8,527 nt of DNA, taken from assembly GCA_900553935.1 (NCBI GenBank), contig USFK01000051.1, positions 1-8,527 on the forward strand. Direction: 5' to 3'. The notes under the pieces were generated by a model. It worked only from the letters and a program-made list of their open reading frames with translations, was not told the DNA's origin and did no database searches. The position numbers and the translations under genes are program-made. The DNA comes from an uncultured Collinsella sp. (lineage in GTDB: Bacteria; Actinomycetota; Coriobacteriia; Coriobacteriales; Coriobacteriaceae). Below, one piece after another: positions 1 through 5,029 of the stretch (position 1 is its first letter; each line of letters starts with the position of its first letter).

Positions 1-88
1 TGCGCATGAGGGCGGCCTGCCGCTCGTGGACGGCGCCGGCGAGGACCCGGGTGCCACGGTGGCCATGCCGGCTATGCCTCAGGAGTAG
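1..88 (+). CDS. C-terminal end of an unidentified upstream gene (partial)
   Basis: A reading frame is open from base 2 to a TAG at 86-88 and gives 28 residues ending in PAMPQE. It is rich in Gly, Ala, Pro, Asp and Glu, like the flexible acidic tail of a longer protein. The codons are GC-rich at third positions, matching the genes downstream. The start and all recognisable domains lie outside the window, so no function can be given. No obvious intrinsic terminator follows; a promoter for the next gene begins within about 80 bases. Confidence 0.45.
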   Translation, partial: AHEGGLPLVDGAGEDPGATVAMPAMPQE

Positions 89-167
89 GCCTACGCGTTT
101 ATCACCATCACGTACCTGCGCCTTTGCCGTACGCAGATGAGCGGAGCGGCAAGTGATGCGCTGCGGG

Positions 168-173
168 TATAAT
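168..173 (+). promoter_or_regulatory. -10 element of the YtxH/PRC-barrel operon promoter
   Basis: A perfect TATAAT lies at 168-173, predicting transcription from about base 180 and a 5' leader of roughly 45 bases. No good -35 hexamer is seen at the usual spacing (145-150 reads AGCGGC), so the promoter may depend on an activator or be weak. A six-base inverted repeat, TTGCCG (124-129) and CGGCAA (147-152), covers the -35 zone and could be an operator, but it is short. Confidence 0.5.
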
Positions 174-189
174 GGACAGCATTCAAACG

Positions 190-217
190 GTGGGCACCGA
201 CGTGCCCGCAGGAGAGG
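190..217 (+). promoter_or_regulatory. 5'-UTR hairpin abutting the ribosome binding site of the YtxH-like gene
   Basis: GGGCAC (192-197) and GTGCCC (202-207) are perfect complements around a CGAC loop. The stem extends by a T-G wobble and a G-C pair to 190/209. The Shine-Dalgarno run AGGAGAGG (210-217) begins immediately after the stem. This Shine-Dalgarno favours the ATG at 225 (7-base gap) over the ATG at 219, which is only one base away. The hairpin could tune ribosome access or stabilise the mRNA 5' end. Confidence 0.4.
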
Positions 218-224
218 AATGATC

Positions 225-614
225 ATGGGTAAGACTTTCAGCTTTGTCTCCGGCGCACTTTTTGGTGCTGCTGCCGGCGCTATTATCGGTGTTGCTCTGG
301 CCCCGCGCTCGGGCGCCGAGACCCGCGCCATGGCTGCCGATATCGCCAACGACGCCTGGGACAATATGCGCGACACCTACGAGCACAGCGCCGAGGAGGC
401 CCGTGCTGCGGTGAATGACTTTGGCCCGATGGTCGACGCCAAGACCGACGACCTGCGCGCCAAGGTCGACCTGGCCCGCGAGCGCATGGACCAGCTGCGC
501 GAGCAGCTCAACGACGCCATTTCGGGTGGCAACGTGACGCCTGCCGCCGACGTCGTGGTCGAGAACGCCGTCGAGGCTGATACCGAGGCTGCGGAGCCCT
601 CGACCGAGGCATAA
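225..614 (+). CDS. YtxH-like small glycine-zipper membrane protein
   Basis: The predicted protein has 129 residues. An N-terminal hydrophobic segment (about residues 7-26) carries a regular glycine zipper (G10, G14, G18, G22) and is followed at once by APRSGAETR. That pairing of a Gly/Ala-rich membrane helix with an 'AP(K/R)SG.ETR' boundary is typical of the YtxH family. Residues 35-105 are charged and helical, probably a coiled coil or amphipathic helix, and the last 25 residues are acidic and Ala-rich. YtxH-family proteins are small, membrane-associated and often stress-linked; their biochemical role is not established. The start at 225 is chosen because AGGAGAGG (210-217) is optimally spaced; in-frame ATGs at 153 and 219 are less likely, and 153 lies upstream of the predicted transcription start. 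The TAA stop overlaps the next ATG (TAATG), so the two genes should be co-transcribed and translationally coupled. Confidence 0.85.
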   Translation: MGKTFSFVSGALFGAAAGAIIGVALAPRSGAETRAMAADIANDAWDNMRDTYEHSAEEARAAVNDFGPMVDAKTDDLRAKVDLARERMDQLREQLNDAISGGNVTPAADVVVENAVEADTEAAEPSTEA

Positions 615-1369
615 TGCGCGCCGGGGATTTTGTCGGCGCCAAGATTTATCGCAAGCCTACCGAGGACAAGCGCACCAAAAAGGACGGCACGCCGCGTAGC
701 CCTAAAAAGCTCGGAAAGATTCACTTTCCGGTCTTTACCCCGGGCGGTACGCGCGTGGTCGGCTTTATGGTCCGCCAGTCCGATATCGCGGGCATGATCG
801 AGCGCCCCGACCGATTCGTAGCGCTCGACGCCATTGGTGTCTACGAGGGCGCCATTGCGGTCGATGACGTCAAGGACACGTACGATGCTGCCGCCGCCAA
901 GCGCCTCGACATCAACCTGGACGATTGCATCATCTGGGTTGGTATGGACGTGCGCACGGAATCGGGCGATGTCGTGGGCTACTGCTCGGACGTTGAGTTC
1001 AAGCCACGCTCGGGCATCGTACAGGCATTCTATGTGACCGCCGGTGCCGCTTCGAGCGTGCTGGTGGGCGACACGCAGGTGCCGCCGACGATGCTGCGCG
1101 GCTACGAGAACGGCGCGATGGTCGTCTCGGACGAGGTCAAGTCGCTCGGGTATTCGGGCGGTGCGGCTGCCAAGGCCGCCGAGGCCAGCGTCGTGGTGGG
1201 CGATAAGGTCAAAAAGGGCGCCAAGGTGCTCGACGACAAGGGGTCGGTTGCCGTGGACAAGGGCAGTCGCGCACTGGGCAAGCAGCTCGGCAAGACGCGC
1301 GGCATGTTCAAGGCCTTTAAGGACGAATACCAAAAGGCGAGCGGAGGCTCGTCAAAAGCTACAAAATAG
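614..1369 (+). CDS. PRC-barrel domain protein, coupled to the YtxH-like gene
   Basis: The protein has 251 residues and no signal peptide or membrane helix. Two PRC-barrel-like segments can be seen. The first is residues 3-85, starting GDFVGAKIY with a Lys-rich insertion at about 15-33. The second is residues 108-173, containing VGMDVRTESGDVVGYCSDVEF, the usual 'strand, turn, G..V.D' pattern. Residues 180-251 form a Lys/Ala/Gly-rich tail with repeated VxxKGxK-type units that may bind acidic partners or the membrane surface. PRC-barrels are small beta-barrel modules found in RNA-processing, photosynthetic and membrane-associated proteins, and no catalytic activity is expected. The ATG overlaps the preceding stop by one base, with only a weak GAGG (606-609) ahead, so translation probably depends on ribosomes ending the YtxH gene. 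The later MgtE-like protein in this window also carries PRC-barrels, which hints at a shared partner. Confidence 0.8.
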   Translation: MRAGDFVGAKIYRKPTEDKRTKKDGTPRSPKKLGKIHFPVFTPGGTRVVGFMVRQSDIAGMIERPDRFVALDAIGVYEGAIAVDDVKDTYDAAAAKRLDINLDDCIIWVGMDVRTESGDVVGYCSDVEFKPRSGIVQAFYVTAGAASSVLVGDTQVPPTMLRGYENGAMVVSDEVKSLGYSGGAAAKAAEASVVVGDKVKKGAKVLDDKGSVAVDKGSRALGKQLGKTRGMFKAFKDEYQKASGGSSKATK

Positions 1370-1390
1370 CGACGTACCAAATGATGGGAG

Positions 1391-1427
1391 GCAAGCCGGA
1401 GACCTGTTGCTCCGGCTTGCTGTGTTT
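1391..1427 (+). terminator. Intrinsic terminator-like hairpin after the PRC-barrel gene
   Basis: GCAAGCCGGAG (1391-1401) and CTCCGGCTTGC (1410-1420) form a perfect 11-bp stem around an 8-base loop. The following TGTGTTT is only a modest U-tract, so termination may be partial. The Shine-Dalgarno GGGGGAGGG of the next gene begins about 10 bases later and no separate promoter is evident in the gap. The downstream gene may therefore be expressed by read-through at a reduced level. Confidence 0.65.
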
Positions 1428-1441
1428 ATGGGGGAGGGCAT

Positions 1442-2848
1442 ATGCGCCAAAACGGATCCAACTTAAACGGGCGTTCGGGTACGCGTCCGACGGCGCGCCG
1501 CGATCTGGGGCAGCTGCCCAGCGGTCAGCGCAAGCGTCACCGTAAGCCCGGCGCGATGTACCTCAACCATAGCCGCGGCTTTAGCGATCGCAGCGCGCGC
1601 ATCGGCAACAGCCGTACGCCCCGTCGTTCGTCTCGCCTGCCCTATGCGCTCATCGCCGTGGGTTGCGCACTCGTGTTGTTTATCGCTGCCGTCGTGGGCT
1701 ACGTCAACCGCAGCGTGGACGTGGAACTCAACGGCCAGAAGACCGCGGTGCGCGTGGGCTCTACGCTGCAGAATCTCATAGACGACCAGGAGTTGACTGA
1801 CACCTACGACGCAGGCGACCTACTGGCCGTCGATGACAGCGTGCTCAAGCGCCATGGGGGCGAAAAGCTGTCGGTGAAGGTCGACGGCAAGCGCGTGAAG
1901 CAGGGCAAATGGGATAGCCGCGAACTTGAGGGCGGCGAGAAGGTGACGGTCAAGGATGGCCGTAACACCTACGAGAAGCACGAGGTTCAGGCTACGGTTA
2001 TCGAGCCCAAGCTCAAGGTCGAGGGCACGGGCGCTATCGAGTATGTGCAGACATGGGGTGTCCAGGGCCGCTCCGAGGTGTGGGTTGGTGAGCAGTCGGA
2101 AAAGACGCAGGACCGCGGCGAGGTTGTGCCCGCCACCGATTGCGTCGTTGCGTGCGCCAGCGTGGCGCCCAAGGGCAACAAAAAGTACGTGGCGCTGACG
2201 TTTGACGAGGGTCCGAGCGGCGCCACCAAACAGATCTTGCAGGTGCTCAAGGAAAAGGGCGTTACCGCGACGTTCTTCCTTTCGGGCGATGCGGCCGAGG
2301 CCTCGCCTGCCACGGCCAAGGCGATTGTCGATGCCGGGTGCGAGATCGGATCCAACAGCTACAGCGACGATTCGCTCAAGGGTCAGGACCGTGAGACGGT
2401 ACGCGAACAGATCACGAAAGGCACCGATGCGATTAAGTCGGCGACCGGCGTGAAGACGATGCTGCTGCGTGCTCCCTACGCTGCCTTTGACGAGCAAAAC
2501 TGGATTGATGCGATGGACCTGGTCTCCGCCGTGGTCTCGTGGAATATTGACTCGGGCGACTGGCTGCTCAACGGTGCCGACGAGCAGGTCTCAACGGTGC
2601 TCGATTCGGTGACGCCGGGCAATATCGTGCTGCTCACCGATAGGGACGAATGCGCCGAGCAGACGCTCGAGGCGCTGCCGCAGATCATCGACGGCCTTGT
2701 CGCCGACGGCTACAAGATCGTGACGCTCAGCGACCTGGTCAAGACGGACACGTCGCTGAGCAAAAAGCTCACCTCGCTGACGAAGGTCACCATGCCCAAG
2801 GACGCCGTGTTCCCCCAACTTGCCGAGGACGATGACACCACAGAGTAG
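1442..2848 (+). CDS. Membrane-anchored NodB-fold protein, probable pseudo-deacetylase
   Basis: The protein has 468 residues. A basic, disordered cytoplasmic N-terminus (1-66) precedes one membrane helix (about 67-88). The extracellular part (90-180) contains a short beta-rich segment resembling DUF348/ubiquitin-like modules, and a NodB-type domain covers about 248-435. NodB domains remove N- or O-acetyl groups from peptidoglycan, chitin or xylan using a D-H-H metal site. The motifs can be located but are altered: TFDEGP (D255, E256) instead of TFDDGP; SNSYSD (N305, D309) instead of NHTYSH, losing both metal histidines; RAPY (R343-Y346); DSGDW (370-374); and LLTD (T399) instead of LLHD, losing the catalytic-acid histidine. 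The fold is clear but canonical catalysis is unlikely. C234 and C238, or C300 and C403, might form disulfides. The start at 1442 has GGAGGG just upstream. It may act as a binding or structural envelope protein, or use a non-standard metal site. Confidence 0.85.
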   Translation: MRQNGSNLNGRSGTRPTARRDLGQLPSGQRKRHRKPGAMYLNHSRGFSDRSARIGNSRTPRRSSRLPYALIAVGCALVLFIAAVVGYVNRSVDVELNGQKTAVRVGSTLQNLIDDQELTDTYDAGDLLAVDDSVLKRHGGEKLSVKVDGKRVKQGKWDSRELEGGEKVTVKDGRNTYEKHEVQATVIEPKLKVEGTGAIEYVQTWGVQGRSEVWVGEQSEKTQDRGEVVPATDCVVACASVAPKGNKKYVALTFDEGPSGATKQILQVLKEKGVTATFFLSGDAAEASPATAKAIVDAGCEIGSNSYSDDSLKGQDRETVREQITKGTDAIKSATGVKTMLLRAPYAAFDEQNWIDAMDLVSAVVSWNIDSGDWLLNGADEQVSTVLDSVTPGNIVLLTDRDECAEQTLEALPQIIDGLVADGYKIVTLSDLVKTDTSLSKKLTSLTKVTMPKDAVFPQLAEDDDTTE

Positions 2849-2942
2849 TCATTGGGTAGTCGTTTAAGAACGTCCCGAATGGCTATGTCACGGATGCGTC
2901 AGCGTTTGGTATGCCTGCAATGTGCAGCGCATAAATTCGATG
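2849..2942 (+). other. Intergenic stretch after the NodB-fold gene, no gene seen
   Basis: This is the first part of a 328-base gap. It contains only weak short hairpins: CGTT/AACG at 2861-2872, and CTGCA (2915-2919) with TGCAG (2923-2927) around an ATG loop. Neither is followed by a T-run, so no convincing intrinsic terminator for the upstream gene is visible. Open frames crossing it on the minus strand are shadows of the flanking genes. Confidence 0.5.
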
Positions 2943-2976
2943 CCGCAGGGCGATGCTGATGCTATAGTTACTGCGG
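2943..2976 (+). repeat. Inverted repeat flanking the -10 of the cation-transport operon
   Basis: CCGCAG (2943-2948) and CTGCGG (2971-2976) are perfect complements separated by 22 bases. They bracket the -10 element at 2963-2968 and the expected transcription start. The arrangement could be an operator for a dimeric repressor, for example one sensing a metal. Six-base arms are short, so chance is a real alternative. Confidence 0.35.
2960..2968 (+). promoter_or_regulatory. Extended -10 promoter of the MgtE-like/NRAMP-related operon
   Basis: TGC followed by TATAGT (2960-2968) matches an extended -10 (TGnTATAAT) with one mismatch. No good -35 is seen 17 bases upstream, which is acceptable for extended -10 promoters. 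Transcription should start near 2975, giving a leader of about 200 bases before the MgtE-like gene. The structured segment described next begins about five bases after this predicted start. Confidence 0.5.
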
Positions 2977-3056
2977 TTAATGAGGGTCAAGAGAAAGGTT
3001 ACAGGTGAAATCCAAACCTCGACCATACAGTCGATGACCCCATGCAGGTGCTTTTT

Positions 3057-3104
3057 GCGCATGCACGGGGTGTAGGCGTCGAGCGGCGTGCCGCCCGCGC
3101 ATGC
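3057..3104 (+). repeat. Repeated GCGCATGC octamer in the leader
   Basis: GCGCATGC occurs at 3057-3064 and again at 3097-3104, 40 bases apart. Because GCATGC is self-complementary, the two copies can also pair with each other to close the middle hairpin of the leader RNA. The DNA could alternatively be a protein-binding direct repeat, but RNA pairing explains it more simply. Confidence 0.4.
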
Positions 3105-3124
3105 GTATACATATCCAGAAGCCC

Positions 3125-3157
3125 CCGGACGCCGCACATGCGGCCGCGTTCGGAGGA
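3125..3157 (+). promoter_or_regulatory. Hairpin overlapping the Shine-Dalgarno of the MgtE-like gene
   Basis: CCGGACGC (3125-3132) pairs with GCGTTCGG (3146-3153), eight pairs with one G-U, and covers the first bases of the Shine-Dalgarno CGGAGGA (3151-3157). A competing pairing exists upstream: GGCGTC (3075-3080) is a perfect complement of GACGCC (3128-3133) and would break this hairpin. A second competitor is GCCGC (3131-3135)/GCGGC (3140-3144), which leaves the Shine-Dalgarno free. The layout fits translational on/off control. Confidence 0.45.
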
Positions 3158-3160
3158 ATA

Positions 3161-3193
3161 ATGATGGGGAGCACCATTGAATTATCTGAGTGA
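3161..3193 (+). CDS. Ten-codon leader ORF, or the frameshifted true start of the MgtE-like gene
   Basis: The strong Shine-Dalgarno GGAGG (3152-3156) is ideally placed for ATG ATG at 3161-3166, which opens MMGSTIELSE and stops at TGA 3191-3193. This frame differs from the MgtE-like gene. The stop lies one base before an in-frame ATG of that gene (3195-3197), the spacing expected for translational coupling. Alternatively, the ATTG at 3176-3179 would read ATG if one T were absent, and the frame would then run MMGST into MNYLSEML of the large protein without interruption. The sequence alone cannot separate a regulatory leader peptide from a one-base indel or sequencing error. Confidence 0.35.
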   Translation: MMGSTIELSE

Positions 3194-5021
3194 GATGCTC
3201 AAATTGCCGGTCTTGGACGTCGACGGCGAAAAGCTCGGCGTGGTCAACGATTTTGGTATTGCTACCGGCGAAGTTTTTCCACACGTGACGTCGCTCGCGT
3301 TCCGCGGTCCCGGCAAGACGCCGTTTATGATCAGCTGGCGCAAATGGGTCGACCGTATCGACGAGACGGGCGTGTACCTTAAGGCGTCGGCCACCGAAAT
3401 CCGTTTTTCGTACCTGCAGCCGACCGAGCTCTTGCTCGCACGCGACGTGCTCAACAAGCAGATCGTCGACACGCAGGGCATGAAGGTCGTGCGCGTAAAC
3501 GACATCAAGTTTTCCATGTCGGGCGAAAATCAGCTGCGTCTGCTGGGTGCCGAGGTTGGCGCCCGCGGCTTGCTGCGCGCGATCAGCCCCACGTTCGAGC
3601 ATGTTGCCGAGGGCTTTATGAAGCACCTGGGCAAGCCGTTGAGCGAGGATATCATCGCCTGGTCCTACATGGACCTGCTCGACCGCTCGACCAAGAATAT
3701 CCAGCTCTCGGTGTCGCACAAGACGCTCGGCGAGCTGCACCCTGCCGACATCGCCGACATTATCGAGCAGCTCGACCCGCGCCTACGTGCGCAGGTGTTT
3801 GCGCAGCTCGATACTGCCCAGGCCGCCGAGGCCATCTCGGAGTTCGATGACGACGAGCTTATGACCGAGATGCTCGAGGGCCTGTCCGATACGGACGCAT
3901 CGTCGATGCTGGCCATGATGGACCCGGACGATGCAGCCGACCTGATCGACGAGCTCGATTACGAGAAGGCCGAGAAGCTCCTGCGCCTGATGGGCGTCAA
4001 GGAGGAGAAGGCGATTCGTAACCTGCTGGGGTATGAGGACAACACCGCCGGCCGCATCATGACCTCGGAGTTTGTTTCCCTGCCCGCCACGGCAACGGTC
4101 GGTGACGCCATCGAGGCGATTCGCGAGCTCGACGAGGACTTCGAGAGCGTCTACTACGTCTATACCGAGGATCCGAGCGGCATGCTGACCGGCGTGCTTT
4201 CGCTGCGCACGCTGATCGTAGCCGACCGCGACGCCACGTTGGGTCAGCTGGCCTATCGCGACCTGGTCTATGTGTCGCCCGACGAGGACCAGGAAGACGT
4301 AACGGACGAGATGACCAAGTATGACCTGGTCGCTATCCCCGTCTGTGACGAGAACCGCCACATCTTGGGTATCGTGACCTTCGACGACGCCATGGACGTT
4401 ATCGCCGAGGAGCATCAGGAGGACCTGCAGATCGCCGGTGTCGGCTCGGGCGATAGCGCGTCCGACGACTCGACGAATGTGCTCAGCTGGTTCGTGCATC
4501 GCCAATACTGGGTTGTTGTATGGGGCATCGCGTCGTGCATCATGGCGACCGTGCTGGGAACGGCGCTCGGCTCCGCGCATCTGGTGGTGTTTCCCATGTG
4601 CGCCATGCCGCTCGTGCTGCTGGCGGCCTCGCGCATGGTGTCGTTCGTCAAGAACTACTTCCTGGAATACGACGTCCACGACGACGAGCCTAAGCCCTAC
4701 CTGGGATTCTTCTTCCAGAGCACCGGTATGGGCCTGATCCTGTCGCTCGTGACCTATCTGTGCGCGCAATTGGTGCGTACCGCCGCGTTCCCCGATGCGT
4801 CCATGTTTGAGGAGCAACTCTTTACCGGGTGTTTTAATATCGCTGCCATCATTTGCCTGGTTGGCAACATGAGCGCCGTGATCTACCTGATGGTGCTGTT
4901 CTGGCGTGACGAGCATGACCTCAACACGTCGGGCACCGCCATGAACGTCATTGCCGTCATGATCTCGTGTGTGGCGTATTGCATCGCCGCGGTGCTGCTC
5001 GCCATGTCAGTCATGGGTTAG
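3177..5021 (+). CDS. PRC-barrel/MgtE-N/CBS protein with a divergent MgtE-like membrane domain
   Basis: The protein has 614 residues from TTG 3177 (GGAG at 3168-3171, 5-base gap) or 608 from ATG 3195; the start is uncertain. Two PRC-barrel-like segments (about 7-80 and 88-165) precede an MgtE N-domain (about 184-290, containing LHPADIADIIEQLDP and DPDDAADLIDEL). A CBS pair follows (about 295-412, from GRIMTSEFVSLP to GIVTFDDAMDVI). Five membrane helices lie at about 443-463, 468-488, 510-532, 551-576 and 588-611. The cytosolic half of MgtE binds Mg2+ and gates the channel. In the membrane half, the usual GGNxGxQ-type motif is absent (AASRMVSF at 483-490), and the last helix has no acidic residue (ISCVAYC, 596-602) where MgtE carries its pore aspartate. 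I infer a Mg2+ sensor or regulatory subunit rather than a standard channel. The NRAMP-related gene starts eight bases downstream, consistent with a joint system. Confidence 0.85.
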   Translation: MNYLSEMLKLPVLDVDGEKLGVVNDFGIATGEVFPHVTSLAFRGPGKTPFMISWRKWVDRIDETGVYLKASATEIRFSYLQPTELLLARDVLNKQIVDTQGMKVVRVNDIKFSMSGENQLRLLGAEVGARGLLRAISPTFEHVAEGFMKHLGKPLSEDIIAWSYMDLLDRSTKNIQLSVSHKTLGELHPADIADIIEQLDPRLRAQVFAQLDTAQAAEAISEFDDDELMTEMLEGLSDTDASSMLAMMDPDDAADLIDELDYEKAEKLLRLMGVKEEKAIRNLLGYEDNTAGRIMTSEFVSLPATATVGDAIEAIRELDEDFESVYYVYTEDPSGMLTGVLSLRTLIVADRDATLGQLAYRDLVYVSPDEDQEDVTDEMTKYDLVAIPVCDENRHILGIVTFDDAMDVIAEEHQEDLQIAGVGSGDSASDDSTNVLSWFVHRQYWVVVWGIASCIMATVLGTALGSAHLVVFPMCAMPLVLLAASRMVSFVKNYFLEYDVHDDEPKPYLGFFFQSTGMGLILSLVTYLCAQLVRTAAFPDASMFEEQLFTGCFNIAAIICLVGNMSAVIYLMVLFWRDEHDLNTSGTAMNVIAVMISCVAYCIAAVLLAMSVMG

Positions 5022-5029
5022 GTGGTCGC

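Larger units (their letters stand above)
2980..3157 (+). promoter_or_regulatory. Candidate structured leader RNA (riboswitch-like, class unassigned)
   Basis: Three modules can be folded by hand. Module 1 is a three-way junction. Its closing stem is 2980-2989 with 3035-3043 (nine pairs, bulged A2983), enclosing AGGTT (2996-3000)/AACCT (3015-3019) with an inner GG-TGAAAT-CC hairpin, and TCGAC (3019-3023)/GTCGA (3030-3034) around CATACA; the two inner helices share T3019, so one terminal pair must open. Module 2 is a long hairpin: GCATGC (3059-3064) with GCATGC (3099-3104), an A-C mismatch, then CGGG (3066-3069) with CCCG (3094-3097). Module 3 is CCGGACGC (3125-3132) with GCGTTCGG (3146-3153), which overlaps the Shine-Dalgarno. 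The position, between a promoter and a Mg2+-transport operon, suggests a metal- or metabolite-responsive riboswitch. I could not match it to the conserved core of the M-box. The GGTGAAATCC segment and junction layout resemble part of a cobalamin riboswitch, but its other conserved boxes are not seen. All pairings are manual and unscored. Confidence 0.5.

Noticed and set aside
124..152. Inverted repeat TTGCCG/CGGCAA read as a terminator for the upstream partial gene
   Set aside because: No T-run follows on either strand and the 17-base loop is long; at most a weak operator candidate.
377..1333. Long minus-strand open frame opposite the YtxH and PRC-barrel genes
   Set aside because: It mirrors the codon structure of the two + strand genes, has no recognisable domain and lacks a convincing ribosome site.
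2980..3157. Assignment of the leader to the M-box (ykoK) or cobalamin riboswitch
   Set aside because: The context would suit an M-box, but its conserved core segments are not seen. GGTGAAATCC and the junction layout recall a cobalamin core, but the other conserved boxes are missing. Left as unassigned.
2883..3740. Minus-strand open frame crossing the leader and the 5' part of the MgtE-like gene
   Set aside because: It antisenses a real gene plus a structured leader, and its product has no family features.
3783..4916. 377-residue minus-strand open frame opposite the MgtE-like gene
   Set aside because: His/Gln/Arg-rich translation typical of antisense GC-rich coding DNA; the + strand frame has clear MgtE-N and CBS domains.
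4967..5029. Earlier start for the NRAMP-related gene
   Set aside because: It would overlap the MgtE-like gene by about 55 bases, add a non-hydrophobic Arg/His-rich stretch and lack a ribosome site; GTG 5030 has AGGTGG in place.
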